Below are positions 1 through 9,261 of a stretch of DNA of 64,000 bases, one piece after another. The DNA is taken from positions 190,963 to 254,962 of the forward strand of contig CAYMAI010000005.1 of assembly GCA_964388445.1 (NCBI GenBank), in the 5' to 3' direction. Below the pieces are notes generated by a model. That model was not told the DNA's origin. It saw only the letters and a program-made list of their open reading frames with translations, and did not search any database. Origin of the DNA: CAYMAI01 sp964388445. Its GTDB lineage: Bacteria > 4484-113 > JAGGVC01. Position numbers and translations under genes: made by a program. The stretch's first letter is position 1. The number at the start of each line of letters is the position of its first letter.

Positions 1-224
1 TCCGGTTGGTCTAAATATTTGGGGTACCAATTGGTGCCGCCGGGTTTGGAAGTCCGCCGCACGAGAAAATTCGATTCATGATTGTCGCGCCATACCTGTT
101 ACGGCTGGGCGAAAAACCGGTAGATTCGCAATGAAATACCTGCCGAAATTGGTACCCGAAACTTTCCGCGCCATTGGTAGTTTTTTTTGCGGCGCGGCGC
201 GGATATGATTTATGCGCTTCTGAA

Positions 225-1754
225 ATGCTAATCCAACTCGACAGAAACAGCAAGGAGCCGGTTTACCGCCAGATTATGAACGGCATAATCGGGCTAATCG
301 ACTCGGGCGTTCTTGCCGCCGGCGAGCGTCTGCCATCGAGCAGGGACTTGGCGCGCGCGGCTGGCGTTACGCGCAAAACGGTCATCACGGCCTATCAGGA
401 ACTTGTTGCGCTTCAATATCTCGACTCGTCCATCGGAAGCGGCACGTTCGTCAGCGAGTTGAAAGGCGTGGTTAAAAAGCGGGCGGAAGGCCCGGCCGAA
501 TATCCCGCGCCTATATTCGAAGCCAAGGAAAAGCCGGAAGATTTAAAGAAAATGGATTGGGGCAAGCATTCGCTGCCGGGTAATTTCTTCGCTATTCCGC
601 GCAGCAATGCCTCCAAGTATAAAGGCTCGGACAAATTCATAAGCTTTGCAAAGGCGCTGCCCGATTCTGGTCAGTTTCCGTTCGACCGCATAAAGAAAAT
701 CGCGGGGCGGATGCTTTGGAATCCGCAGGAAAACTTTTTCACTTACGGCCATCCGCAAGGTTATCAACCTTTAGTGGAATGGGTGCAACAATCGCTCGCC
801 GCGGAACAAGTGGATATGCGCGAAGGGAAAAACGACGTGATTCTCGCCGGCGGCTTTCAGCTCGCGCTCAGCCTGTTGCTCACATTTCTCCTGAAGCCGG
901 GCAAGACCGTCGCCGTCGAAGATCCGACATATACGTCGGTTTTGAACGCGCTTATCGCGAGAGGGATACCGCATAAAGGCGTACCGATGACGGATGCCGG
1001 AATCGACCTCGAATCTCTGAAAAAGCTTTTGAAAACCGGCAAAGTCGGGCTGATAATCGTGACGCCCACGCTTCACAATCCGACGGGCGCGATTATGCCG
1101 CTCGAAAACAGAAAGGAACTTTTAAGGCTTGCTTCCACTTTTCAAGTGCCCATAATCGAAGACGTTTACTTGATGTTTCTCGGACACGACGGAAGCTCGC
1201 TTCCAAGTCTCAAGGCGCTGGACCGGGGCGGCTACGTTTTCCAGGCCGGCAGTTTCAGCAAAGTGTTCCTGCCGGGGCTTAGAATCGGATGGATTACCGC
1301 GCCAAGCGAAGTTGCGCTCCCGCTCGTCAAGCTGAAAAGGGCGACCGACCAAGGCGACAGCTTTTTCCTTCAAACGCTGATGCACGAGTTCATAATCAAA
1401 GGCTATTTCGATATGCACTTGCGGAAAATGCGTCGCGTTTATGCCGGAAGGCGCGAAGTCATGCTCGACGAACTAAAGAAAAACATGCCGAAACAGGTGA
1501 AAATCCACGAGCCGCTTGGCGGGCTTACCGTCTGGCTGGAACTGCCCGGAAAGTTCGTAAGCCGCGAACTTTACGAGCGAGCGCTTCAGGCCGGCATCGA
1601 AATCGCGCCCGGAAACTTCTTTCATGAAGGCAAGCGCGACGTGCCGGGTTTCAGGCTTGCGTTTTCGCTGTCAAATCATGTGGATATCAAAGATGGAATC
1701 AAGCGTCTTTCCAAAGTTACTGCTGACTTTTTGAAGGCGAATGGGGTAAAATGA
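225..1754 (+). CDS. MocR/PdxR-type transcriptional regulator (GntR HTH + aminotransferase domain)
   Basis: About 509 residues. Residues 1-75 form a GntR-type winged helix (LPSSRDLARAAGVTRKTV is the helix-turn-helix). The rest is a fold-type I aminotransferase domain with NPTGAIMP and a PLP-lysine context SFSKVFLPGLRIGW (Lys near residue 346). Proteins of this architecture (MocR, PdxR, GabR) are PLP-dependent regulators of vitamin B6, GABA or amino-acid genes; the target here cannot be read. I start at the ATG at 225 because the family begins with a short strand directly before the HTH. An upstream ATG at 174 would add 17 unconvincing residues. No clear ribosome site is visible. The stop overlaps the next start (ATGA at 1751), so the following lipoprotein is probably translationally coupled, which is unusual for a MocR regulator. 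Confidence 0.9.
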   Translation: MLIQLDRNSKEPVYRQIMNGIIGLIDSGVLAAGERLPSSRDLARAAGVTRKTVITAYQELVALQYLDSSIGSGTFVSELKGVVKKRAEGPAEYPAPIFEAKEKPEDLKKMDWGKHSLPGNFFAIPRSNASKYKGSDKFISFAKALPDSGQFPFDRIKKIAGRMLWNPQENFFTYGHPQGYQPLVEWVQQSLAAEQVDMREGKNDVILAGGFQLALSLLLTFLLKPGKTVAVEDPTYTSVLNALIARGIPHKGVPMTDAGIDLESLKKLLKTGKVGLIIVTPTLHNPTGAIMPLENRKELLRLASTFQVPIIEDVYLMFLGHDGSSLPSLKALDRGGYVFQAGSFSKVFLPGLRIGWITAPSEVALPLVKLKRATDQGDSFFLQTLMHEFIIKGYFDMHLRKMRRVYAGRREVMLDELKKNMPKQVKIHEPLGGLTVWLELPGKFVSRELYERALQAGIEIAPGNFFHEGKRDVPGFRLAFSLSNHVDIKDGIKRLSKVTADFLKANGVK

Positions 1755-2956
1755 GGGCGATGTTGCCGAGAATGCGGAGCATAACGAGGATTTGTATCCT
1801 TCTTCTGGCATTTCTTGCCGCAACTCTTGCCGCCTGCAATTCCGGCGGCTCGAAAGTTTTCACGGTTTATCCCGAAATCCCCTCCGACCCCGGCGACCCG
1901 TCCGGCGGCGTCGAACCGCCTATTCCACCGCCGCCACCGCCTCCACCACCGCCGCCTCCGCCTCCTCCACCCGACGATCCCGGCGATCCGGGCACGCCCG
2001 ATACGGGATATAAAAGCGCATTCGAAGTCGTTAACCAAGTCGTTTTGCCATCTCTCGAAGAATGGCCGGAGCCGTCCAAATCCGCTCTCAAAGGCAAAGT
2101 GACCGTAACTGGCTTCACTTACGTTCCCCCTCCTCCCCCTCCCGGTCCCGGCGACCCCGGCGACCCGGGCGGACCTGGCGGACCGGGAATTTCCGCCGTT
2201 TCGGGGCTGCCAGACGGCATCGTGACGCGCATAATCGACGACGAAGACAACATCGGCAGCATCGACATTCCCGATTTGGAAGGGATTTTCGAACATCCCG
2301 GCATTGCACCGGCATACGGGTTGAAGCTCAGCATTAAGTTCGACGTCGCGGACGATTTAACGAATACGAATCAGTCGGGCGCGAACGTGGATTTGAGAAT
2401 TCCGGTGAATTTCGCGGCCGGAAGGGTATCGAATCTGGACGTTGCTATAAGCGTCCTGCCGAGCAGCAAAATGCTCCACCCCGCGCCATCGGGAATGGTG
2501 CGAGGAACAATCGTGCAAATCGCATACACGTCGAAAGGGCCGGAAGGCACTCGCGTGGCGAAATACGCAATCGATTTCGGAGCCGAGCTTTTGTACGTCG
2601 ACACAAATATGGACGGAGTTTACGCCGCGGGCGAGCCGGTATATTTCGACGCGAATCTCGACGGGCTTCCCGACGACCTTTACATTATGCCGTTTGGCGG
2701 CTCGCCGAATCCGCCGCTCGTTCATGCATCCGGCAAAATCGTCGAATCGGGCGCCAGCTATTTCAGACTGCAAATGAAAGATACCACCGCGCCGGTCGCT
2801 GTCATTATCGACCCGCGCACGGCGATAATCACGGATAAAGGCACGCCGCTTTTGCCGGGAGATTTGCGTCCGGGAACCGACGTGCTGGTGGACGGCTTCA
2901 TCACGCGTCTCGGCGACCTCGTCGCGCTGACCATCGTTGTGCCAAGAAGCGGCTAG
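1751..2956 (+). CDS. Predicted lipoprotein with polyproline linker
   Basis: About 401 residues. An N-terminal hydrophobic stretch ending LAATLAAC is a signal peptide with lipobox, so the mature protein should be membrane-anchored by its cysteine. A proline-rich linker (a run of about 17 residues nearly all Pro) follows near residues 55-75, and a second Pro/Gly-rich segment lies near residue 125. The C-terminal 200 residues are beta-rich and include GKIVESGASYF and DVLVDGFITRLGDLVAL, which look like repeated small barrel domains of the DUF5666 kind; that is a resemblance, not a firm call. Start ATG overlaps the stop of the upstream MocR regulator; an alternative start is the ATG at 1760. Function unknown. 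Confidence 0.75.
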   Translation: MRAMLPRMRSITRICILLLAFLAATLAACNSGGSKVFTVYPEIPSDPGDPSGGVEPPIPPPPPPPPPPPPPPPPDDPGDPGTPDTGYKSAFEVVNQVVLPSLEEWPEPSKSALKGKVTVTGFTYVPPPPPPGPGDPGDPGGPGGPGISAVSGLPDGIVTRIIDDEDNIGSIDIPDLEGIFEHPGIAPAYGLKLSIKFDVADDLTNTNQSGANVDLRIPVNFAAGRVSNLDVAISVLPSSKMLHPAPSGMVRGTIVQIAYTSKGPEGTRVAKYAIDFGAELLYVDTNMDGVYAAGEPVYFDANLDGLPDDLYIMPFGGSPNPPLVHASGKIVESGASYFRLQMKDTTAPVAVIIDPRTAIITDKGTPLLPGDLRPGTDVLVDGFITRLGDLVALTIVVPRSG

Positions 2957-3045
2957 CCGCATTAAGACAACTCGCATTGGCAATCAGCGCTCGTTTGCCC
3001 GAATCTGATAATATTGACCGGGCGATTTTGCCAAGGGCGGATGGA

Positions 3046-4056
3046 ATGACGGACAATCAAACGCTTGAACATGCCAAGGAGCTTGTCGAAGGCTTCAGGC
3101 GCGACTACGGCTCGGTAAAAGAATCCATTCATCAGGTCATGGTCGGAATGGACAGCGTGGTCGAAGGCACGCTTATCGCGCTTTTCGCCGGCGGCAACGC
3201 GCTTCTCGAAGGAGTGCCAGGCCTCGGCAAAACGATGCTCGTCCGAACGCTTGCGCAGGCGCTCGACCTAACGTTTTCGAGAATCCAGTTTACGCCGGAC
3301 TTGATGCCGACCGATATAACCGGCACGAACATTATCGAGGAAACCGAAGGCGGTAAACGCTTCAAATTTATGCCCGGCCCCATATTCGCGAACATCGTGC
3401 TCGCCGACGAAATCAACCGCGCCACTCCCAAGACGCAAAGCGCGCTGCTCGAAGCGATGCAGGAAAAAAGCGTCACAGTTATGGGCGAAATCCGCAAACT
3501 GGAAGAACCGTTCATCGTTCTCGCCACCGAAAACCCGCTCGAAATGGAAGGCACGTACCCGCTTCCCGAGGCCCAGCTCGACCGATTTATTTTCAAGCTA
3601 ATGGTGGATTTTCCAAGCGAAGACGAGCTCTACACCGTGATGAAGCGCACGACCGGCGACGAAGCTACGCGCATGCAGAAAACTATCGGCAAGGAAAGGA
3701 TAGTCGAAATGCAAAGGCTGGTAAGGCGCGTGCCTATCGCCGAACACATTTCGAGGCTAGCGATTCGCATGACGCTTGCAGGACACCCTCAAAACACGCT
3801 CGCGACCCCGCTCGTCAAGAAATTCGTAAGATACGGCCCAAGTCCGCGCGCAGCGCAAGCGCTTATTCTCGGCGCAAAGGTGCGCGCGCTGATAGACGGC
3901 AGGTACAACGCCTCGGCGGACGACGTCAGGGCATGCGCGCTCGGAGCGCTGCGTCATAGATTGATACTCAATTTCGATGCGGAAGCGGAAGGCGTGAATC
4001 CGGACTCCATAGTCGAGGAAATAGTTTCTTCGGCTCATCTTCCGGAAATGGAATAG
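3046..4056 (+). CDS. MoxR-family AAA+ ATPase
   Basis: About 336 residues. It has Walker A GVPGLGKT (residues 56-63), Walker B VLADEINRATPKTQ, and the sensor segment LATENPLEMEGTYPLPEAQLDRF-like, all diagnostic of MoxR AAA ATPases. These act as chaperones that help assemble or activate other proteins, often encoded next to von Willebrand A or DUF58 proteins; no such partner is next to it here. I chose the ATG at 3046 because the family starts just before the helix ahead of Walker A. A longer frame from 2977 adds an unlikely 23 residues. Confidence 0.9.
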   Translation: MTDNQTLEHAKELVEGFRRDYGSVKESIHQVMVGMDSVVEGTLIALFAGGNALLEGVPGLGKTMLVRTLAQALDLTFSRIQFTPDLMPTDITGTNIIEETEGGKRFKFMPGPIFANIVLADEINRATPKTQSALLEAMQEKSVTVMGEIRKLEEPFIVLATENPLEMEGTYPLPEAQLDRFIFKLMVDFPSEDELYTVMKRTTGDEATRMQKTIGKERIVEMQRLVRRVPIAEHISRLAIRMTLAGHPQNTLATPLVKKFVRYGPSPRAAQALILGAKVRALIDGRYNASADDVRACALGALRHRLILNFDAEAEGVNPDSIVEEIVSSAHLPEME

Positions 4057-4211
4057 CGCCATGCGAAGTTACGCCGGATTTTGCGAAGGAAAATACTTGG
4101 CGCGATATTTGTTTCCTGATGCGGGCGCGACCGGCGAAATTGAGCTTCGAAAACGGTTTTGGAAATCTTCTGTCTTTAGCGCTTGTTACAAGTTGTGGAA
4201 TTTGGGATAAA

Positions 4212-4991
4212 ATGAAGACGGTGCACGTTACCGGGGAGAAGGTTGAATCGCCCGGCGCCCGGCTTACCCAAGCCGGAGTCAGCGAGTTAAAGTACACGAA
4301 CGGCAGGCTTACCCGCGAGGAAGTTCAGCGCATTCTCGGCGGAAAGTCGGCTTTCCTCGCGCTTAAACGCGGGTTCGACCTGTTCAACGCCGCGTGGCAG
4401 CTCGTTTTCTTTTCGCCGGTCCTTGTTTTATCGGCGCTCCTCATCAAGCTCTACGATTTCGGCCCAGTGTTCTTCATTCAAGAGCGGATTACCGGCGGAA
4501 TAAAAGGCCCCCGCACGTTCAAGATTATCAAGTTTCGCACGATGGTCAGGAACGCCGAAGGAATGGGCTACCAAATAACGAGCAAGTGCGACCCAAGGAT
4601 TACGCCCGTAGGCAGAGTGCTTCGAAGGCTGAAAATAGACGAAATGCCCCAGCTCTGGAACATCCTCAAGGGCGATATGTCGTTCGTCGGGCCGCGGCCT
4701 CAGACGATGGGCTACGTTGAAAAATTCAAGGATCATTACGAACTGATTCACAGCCTCGTCCCAGCCGGGCTAACCGACCTCGCCAGCATCCGCTTCAGGA
4801 ACGAAGACGAAATTTTGAGCGCCGCGGAAGACCCGGAAGAGCTATACCTCGAAAGCGTGATGCCCGACAAAATCGCCTATCACGTTGAATACGTAAGGAA
4901 AATGAGCCTGAAAATGGACGCGTGCATTTTGTGGCGTACCGTGGTTCAGGTTTTCATTCTTCGCGACATCGAGCCGTTCGAAACGGACTAG
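4212..4991 (+). CDS. Bacterial sugar transferase (initiating polyprenyl-phosphate glycosyltransferase)
   Basis: About 259 residues. One hydrophobic segment (LVFFSPVLVLSALLIKLYDF) is followed by the family signature: IKFRTM, then KIDEMPQLWNILKGDMSFVGPRP and PAGLTDLASI. These are the conserved motifs of the bacterial sugar transferase family (PF02397; WcaJ/PglC-like), which moves a sugar-1-phosphate onto undecaprenyl phosphate to start exopolysaccharide or O-antigen assembly at the inner membrane. It is the short, monotopic form without the large N-terminal membrane domain. The YjbH-like protein convergent to it fits an exopolysaccharide role, but no polymerase or flippase is in view. Start at 4212 is the ATG nearest the conserved region. 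Confidence 0.9.
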   Translation: MKTVHVTGEKVESPGARLTQAGVSELKYTNGRLTREEVQRILGGKSAFLALKRGFDLFNAAWQLVFFSPVLVLSALLIKLYDFGPVFFIQERITGGIKGPRTFKIIKFRTMVRNAEGMGYQITSKCDPRITPVGRVLRRLKIDEMPQLWNILKGDMSFVGPRPQTMGYVEKFKDHYELIHSLVPAGLTDLASIRFRNEDEILSAAEDPEELYLESVMPDKIAYHVEYVRKMSLKMDACILWRTVVQVFILRDIEPFETD

Positions 4992-5050
4992 TTTTATTCA
5001 AATCGTTTCATTTGCCATCTATCGCCCGCGCATCAACGGACTCAAGCCTT

Positions 5051-5072
5051 CGATAAAGCGCGCAATTTATCG
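5051..5072 (+). terminator. Possible terminator hairpin after the sugar transferase
   Basis: CGATAAA pairs perfectly with TTTATCG around an 8-nt loop, followed on the plus strand by CCGGTTTTAATTT. The T-run is short, so this is a weak intrinsic terminator; it sits between two convergent genes and could serve both. Confidence 0.4.
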
Positions 5073-5083
5073 CCGGTTTTAAT

Positions 5084-6985
5084 TTACTTAATCGTATAAA
5101 TACCGCGGCGAAGGTCGCTCAAATGCTCCCGCAAATAGTCCGGCTCCAGCCGTTTGCGATAGCGCCTGAGTTCAAGCCCGGACGTAATAACCGCGCCGTT
5201 CGCGAATTCGTCCGTGCGATACATGAATCCCCATTGCGGCGCAATCCCGAACCGCATCCTTCCTGGCTGCGGCTCGCCGTTGTAAAACGGCAGCGGCACC
5301 CAGAACAAAAACCCGCCCTCTGTTTTGCCGCCGGTTTCATAGCCGAAAAACGAAATTTCGACCGGGCCGAAATATCTCGTCGCTTCGGCGCGCACTCCGG
5401 TGTCTTCGAATTGAAATTGCCCGCCTATTACACGCGCCGCGAAATCCAGATTCGGAAACCGCTTTTCGATTTTGCCGAGAGCCTGAAAATAATCGAAGCC
5501 GTAAAAGTTGTTTTCCATCCAAGCGAAATTGCCGCCCACGGACGCGCCCGCGCCTTCGATGTCGTACTCCGCCTCGATTTGCGCGCCGTAAAGGTCGAGC
5601 GCCAAAAGGCCGCCTTTCGCCAGCCAGCTCATTGCGCCGCTGCGTCCGCCGTAGCCCAGATAGCCGCGCTCGATTTCGAATCCGTCTATGTCGTTGAGAT
5701 TGTTGTTAATCGTATAACTCGCCCGGCCGATGGCGAACAATCCTTTTCCCAATTTCACTTCCGGGTCAAGCATTATCGCGACACGCTGTTTGAACGGCGC
5801 GTACGCTTCGCCCATAACGAAGTCGAAGCCGGGCCGCAAAAACAAATCGGTTTTGAGCCTCGACGAATTGTGCACGGGCGAATCCGGCGCGCCGCCCGCG
5901 ATTCCGCGATGGTACGAAAACGTCGCGATTTCGCCGAATTCATCCCCGGTCATTTCGCCTTTGGCAAATTTGAGATACTCGTCCGGCGGCGCGACGAAAT
6001 CGATGTGCGCAACTCCGTCTATCTGGGCGATTATTCGCATCGAGCTTACTTCCGCGGGCGCGTGAATCGCCGAAATCGCGGCCACCGCGCCGAGCGCGCT
6101 TTCTTCGAGGATGTGCATTCTGTTTTCGTAAAACACGACAAGCTCGCCGTCCTGAATAAACGCGCTCACGTTTTCATATCCGTTTTCGGCGAGCCTTTCG
6201 GCGAGAATCGCCGGGTTCGCCTGCGATTTTGCGTTCAGTCTCGCAAGCGGCACGCCCGCCGGCTTCGCGTCCGATTTCGAATATTTGTGAAGATCTATTT
6301 TGGCGTTTATCCCGAAGCCGAAATCGCCGCCGTCCAGCGACGCGAGCGTGACCGCAAGCCAATCCGCCGCGTGAATCCTCGCCCCCGCGTTTATCCCTTC
6401 CGTGTCGTATTCCGCCATAAGTTCGAGCTGGGGAACCGGACGGTAAACCGCGCCGCCGAAAACGCCCTCGTATTTGTCCGTGCCTCCCCCGATGCTGAGC
6501 GTCAGGTTGTCCAAAATCTCCTTTTGTGCGACGGCGTAATACGCCTCTTGCGTGCGAGCTTCGCCGCCGATATCGCGCGCGCCCACAGCCAATGCGGGCA
6601 GGGCGCCGGTTTCTTTCAGCGCTTGCCATTTAACGCTGACTTCGCGGTCTTTATAGTCGCCGAACCGCGGCACATGCGGGTCTTCGAAGTCGGGAAATCG
6701 CGTAAGCCGCCCCGAAATCTCGAACCCCGGCAAAAATCCGAGGGCGAAATAATGGTTGTATTGTGTAAACCCGAATCTCGCATCCGCAAGGTTTTGGTTT
6801 TTGCCGAATCCGAAATTCAAACTGCCGTCGGGGACCGCTTCCGCGAGCGGCGTGTTTATCAGTCCGCCGACGCCTTCGAGATTCGGCTCGGACGCACGGG
6901 ATGGCGCCGCCGCGGCCGCAAACAGAATTGCGAAGACGCAGACGGCGGCGAGCCGGATGGTCAAACGATTTGAAAAGTCGAACAT
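5084..6985 (-). CDS. YjbH-like outer-membrane protein (exopolysaccharide-associated)
   Basis: About 633 residues with a signal peptide (hydrophobic AAVCVFAILFAAAAA then SRASEP). The start of the mature protein, GVGGLINTPLAEAVPDGSL, followed by Gly/aromatic-rich alternating strands (FGFTQYNHYFALGFLPGFEI, VGARDIGG), matches the YjbH/GfcD family, predicted outer-membrane beta-barrels encoded with exopolysaccharide genes in proteobacteria. Its presence argues for an outer membrane. The C-terminal half (WLAKGGLLALDLYGAQI, FGYETGGKTEGGF) continues the barrel-like pattern. Start ATG 6985 is chosen because the signal peptide begins there; an upstream start at 7027 adds 14 residues. It faces the sugar transferase convergently. 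Confidence 0.75.
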   Translation of the reverse strand: MFDFSNRLTIRLAAVCVFAILFAAAAAPSRASEPNLEGVGGLINTPLAEAVPDGSLNFGFGKNQNLADARFGFTQYNHYFALGFLPGFEISGRLTRFPDFEDPHVPRFGDYKDREVSVKWQALKETGALPALAVGARDIGGEARTQEAYYAVAQKEILDNLTLSIGGGTDKYEGVFGGAVYRPVPQLELMAEYDTEGINAGARIHAADWLAVTLASLDGGDFGFGINAKIDLHKYSKSDAKPAGVPLARLNAKSQANPAILAERLAENGYENVSAFIQDGELVVFYENRMHILEESALGAVAAISAIHAPAEVSSMRIIAQIDGVAHIDFVAPPDEYLKFAKGEMTGDEFGEIATFSYHRGIAGGAPDSPVHNSSRLKTDLFLRPGFDFVMGEAYAPFKQRVAIMLDPEVKLGKGLFAIGRASYTINNNLNDIDGFEIERGYLGYGGRSGAMSWLAKGGLLALDLYGAQIEAEYDIEGAGASVGGNFAWMENNFYGFDYFQALGKIEKRFPNLDFAARVIGGQFQFEDTGVRAEATRYFGPVEISFFGYETGGKTEGGFLFWVPLPFYNGEPQPGRMRFGIAPQWGFMYRTDEFANGAVITSGLELRRYRKRLEPDYLREHLSDLRRGIYTIK

Positions 6986-7039
6986 AATTTCACCGGACAG
7001 CGGGGATTCGAGCGGACATAGTACCATTTACAGCCTGCC

Positions 7040-7511
7040 GCCGCCGCTTTTCCCCTAAAAGGCCTGAGGGCGTCTCGCCGCCGCATTTTCGCGCGCATGT
7101 GGAGTGCGAAAGCCATATGGAGTGCGGAGGCCTTAGACTCCGCTCTTCTTCCGCAGGCGAAGACTGCGGCATGGAGTGAGGAACGCAAGTTCCTCCTTTC
7201 TTCGCGGTACGCAAGTACCGCCTTTATTTCGCAAGACCCAATCCCCGCCGCCGCATTTTTTCCGCGCCTTACGCAATTCCCGGATAATCCGGTATAATTC
7301 TTTCGGCGAAGAAAACATGCCGAACCGGATTTCAAAATCTATGGCTGATTCTGGTACTGCGGCTGAATTTGGCGAAGCACACGGCGCAACCTCAGCGGCG
7401 CCGGCAATCGTAGCGCAGGCTTCCAGCCTGCAAAATCCATTTCCAAAAATATCAGTAGCGCAGGCTTCCAGCCTGCATTCCAAAAAAGGAACTTTCGAAG
7501 TCCAGTATTAA
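7040..7511. repeat. Hairpin-repeat island 1 with one copy of the repeated mini-ORF unit
   Basis: No ordinary gene. The stretch is a mosaic of short inverted repeats also found at 11.6, 55.6 and 63 kb: GCGGTACGCAAGTACCGC-type hairpins near 7204, a GAACGCAAGTTC hairpin near 7182, and the palindrome GCAGGCTTCCAGCCTGC twice (near 7416 and 7469). From about 7262 to 7511 it carries one copy of a repeated unit: TATAAT at 7293-7298, an AG-rich leader, then ATG at 7317 opening a 64-codon frame beginning MPNRISKSMADSGTAAEFG. Copies of this unit occur at 55.98 kb (+) and 63.14 kb (-). Confidence 0.7.
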
Positions 7512-7611
7512 CCGGCTTACGCCTTCTGAAATTCAGGAAAGGACTGCCGGAGTGCGGCAGCCAAAAAAAAAGATGCTCAAAATTCAAGCAATACCAATCC
7601 TCGTATTTGGA

Positions 7612-7839
7612 TTAGTTTTGAATCTCAAATAAAACACGGGGAAGACTTGATATCCGAATAATTGAAAGCAGCGTTCCCTGCCTGACCTCTGAATGAAGAG
7701 GAACGGGAACCGTTATTGATGAGTTATGCGTTGCTTTTTGCATTACCGCGTGGCTTCCACGTTGACTTACTTTAGAAAAATCTTGGGATTCGAGAATCTT
7801 GCAAACTTCCTCCCCCGAAAGCACTTTTAGCTTACCCAA
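7612..7839 (-). CDS. hicA: HicA-like mRNA interferase toxin
   Basis: 75 residues, the normal size of HicA. It begins GKLKVLSGEEVCKILESQ and contains SQRGSHAVMQK, the conserved G-S-H segment in which the histidine is catalytic in the double-stranded RNA-binding-like HicA fold. HicA toxins cleave mRNA and stall translation until neutralised by HicB. The start overlaps the end of the upstream HicB gene by 8 nt, so the pair is one transcript with antitoxin first, the reverse of the E. coli hicAB order but common elsewhere. Confidence 0.85.
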   Translation of the reverse strand: MGKLKVLSGEEVCKILESQDFSKVSQRGSHAVMQKATHNSSITVPVPLHSEVRQGTLLSIIRISSLPRVLFEIQN

Positions 7840-8053
7840 TCGAAACCTCGAAGCTTGTGACGTAAATTTCGCCCTTAAACTGCTCTTCGATTTCCTGCGG
7901 AGTAGCCGTCTCGAACCAAAGCTCGACAGCTTCCGTTAAGTTTGCGCGCGCTTCTTCGACGGACATTCCCTGGCTTGCAACGTCAATTTCCGGGCAAACC
8001 GCCACAAACCAGTCTCCGTCCCTTTCTATAATCGCCGAGAGCCTTTTTACCAT
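7832..8053 (-). CDS. hicB: HicB-like antitoxin
   Basis: 73 residues: KRLSAIIERDGDWFVAVCPE followed by VASQGMSVEEARANLTEAVE is the degenerate RNase H-like HicB fold. No C-terminal DNA-binding domain is obvious, but the protein is encoded just downstream of a palindrome that could be an operator. Start ATG 8053 has a GGAG ribosome site about 6 nt upstream; a longer frame from 8110 would run through that palindrome. It lies upstream of and overlaps hicA. Confidence 0.85.
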   Translation of the reverse strand: MVKRLSAIIERDGDWFVAVCPEIDVASQGMSVEEARANLTEAVELWFETATPQEIEEQFKGEIYVTSFEVSIG

Positions 8054-8087
8054 TTTCGCTCCTGCCCTGCCTTGTAACAGCAGCGGC

Positions 8088-8100
8088 GTATAAATTATAC
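8088..8100. promoter_or_regulatory. Palindromic operator/-10 candidate of hicBA
   Basis: GTATAAATTATAC is a perfect 13-bp palindrome (GTATAA/TTATAC around one base) about 35 bp upstream of the hicB start. On the minus strand it contains TATAAT (8094-8099), so a bound repressor would block the -10 box. That arrangement fits toxin-antitoxin autoregulation. The matching -35 box is weak. Confidence 0.5.
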
Positions 8101-8168
8101 CCGAAGGCATTGGACAATGCCATTCCGCTCTTGTTATTTAATTTTAAGGCGCCCTGCGAAGATTCTAA

Positions 8169-9044
8169 TCACGAAACCGATTGCAATTTTTCGACGATTT
8201 CTTCTACCAGCCAGTCCGGCGTTGATGCGCCGCTCGAAATCCCCACTTTCATGTCGGGCGCGAAAATATCGAGGTCGAGTTCGTCCAGTTTCTGTACGAA
8301 AATCGTTTTCGGATTTACCGCCTTGCATTTTTCGAAAAGCTTGTTCGAGTTCGACGAATGGGGCGCGCCGACGACGATCATCACGTCAACTTCCCGCGCC
8401 GTCTCGACGCTCGCTTCCTGATTGCGCTTCGTGTGGCTGCAAATCGTCTGCAGCCATTCCGCTCCCGTGCCCGCCTCCGAGTTCCAAACGCCGTACTTTT
8501 TTTCCAGAAGTCCGATGCACTTTTCGTAATGGTCGCTTCCTATCGTAGTCTGGCTGACGATGCCGACGCTGATATATTCCGGCAGAGCTTCGATTTCCTC
8601 CGCCGTCATTACGACATGCGGGTTTTTCATCCAGCTTACGAGGCCGATTATTTCGGGATGGTAGTTTTTTCCGACGATAATCACCGCCGGATGCCGCTCT
8701 TCGAGCATAAGCGCCTTTTCACGCACTTTCTTGACGATTACGCACGTGCAGTCGATTAGCTCGTTGCCCGCGCCGGCAAGCTCTTCGATTCTTTCTTTGC
8801 GCTCGCCGTGAGTCCTTACCACCACGGTTTTGCCGCTTACGTTCTCCGTGGATTGAATCGTTTTCAGCCCCGATTCCTCGACGCGGCCGACGACGTCCTT
8901 GTTATGGACGATGTCGCCGAGAATCAGAATCTCGCGCCTGCCGTTCGACTCGGCTTTGAGCGACTCGCCAAGCTCGCTGACCGTGTCGAACGCCTTCTGC
9001 ACGCCGTGGCAGAAGCCCATTTTCCTCGCACGAATTACCTGCAT
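8169..9044 (-). CDS. ispH: 4-hydroxy-3-methylbut-2-enyl diphosphate reductase
   Basis: 291 residues, typical length. It catalyses the last step of the MEP pathway, making IPP and DMAPP with a [4Fe-4S] cluster. The three cluster cysteines are visible: C12 in MGFCHGV, C101 in IDCTCVIVKKV and C202 in QTICSHTKRNQEA. HNKDVV, VRTHG and the C-terminal GISSGASTPDWLVEE are further family signatures. The canonical TCP after the second cysteine is TCV here, a mild variation. It stands alone between hicBA and sufS, which diverges from it. Confidence 0.95.
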   Translation of the reverse strand: MQVIRARKMGFCHGVQKAFDTVSELGESLKAESNGRREILILGDIVHNKDVVGRVEESGLKTIQSTENVSGKTVVVRTHGERKERIEELAGAGNELIDCTCVIVKKVREKALMLEERHPAVIIVGKNYHPEIIGLVSWMKNPHVVMTAEEIEALPEYISVGIVSQTTIGSDHYEKCIGLLEKKYGVWNSEAGTGAEWLQTICSHTKRNQEASVETAREVDVMIVVGAPHSSNSNKLFEKCKAVNPKTIFVQKLDELDLDIFAPDMKVGISSGASTPDWLVEEIVEKLQSVS

Positions 9045-9261
9045 ATAAGCTCTCCGAAACCGGATGATTGCACAATTAGACGATTTTATCTACCGCACAA
9101 GGGGCGTTTTCATTGCATGCCGCGCCTTCGATTGTTAAGCTTCGATGCGTTTCACGAGCGGCAATGCGCGGCCCATCATTGCGAAGCGCGGCGCCGGGCG
9201 TAAAACATGCAATGCTCGCGCCGGTATTATTTATGGCGCGAGATGCGCGAAACGGAGAACT

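Noticed and set aside
5123..6973. Long plus-strand open frame of 616 codons opposite the YjbH-like gene
   Set aside because: It is antisense to a gene with a clear signal peptide and family signature, and its translation is Arg/Phe-rich without motifs; a GC-bias shadow.
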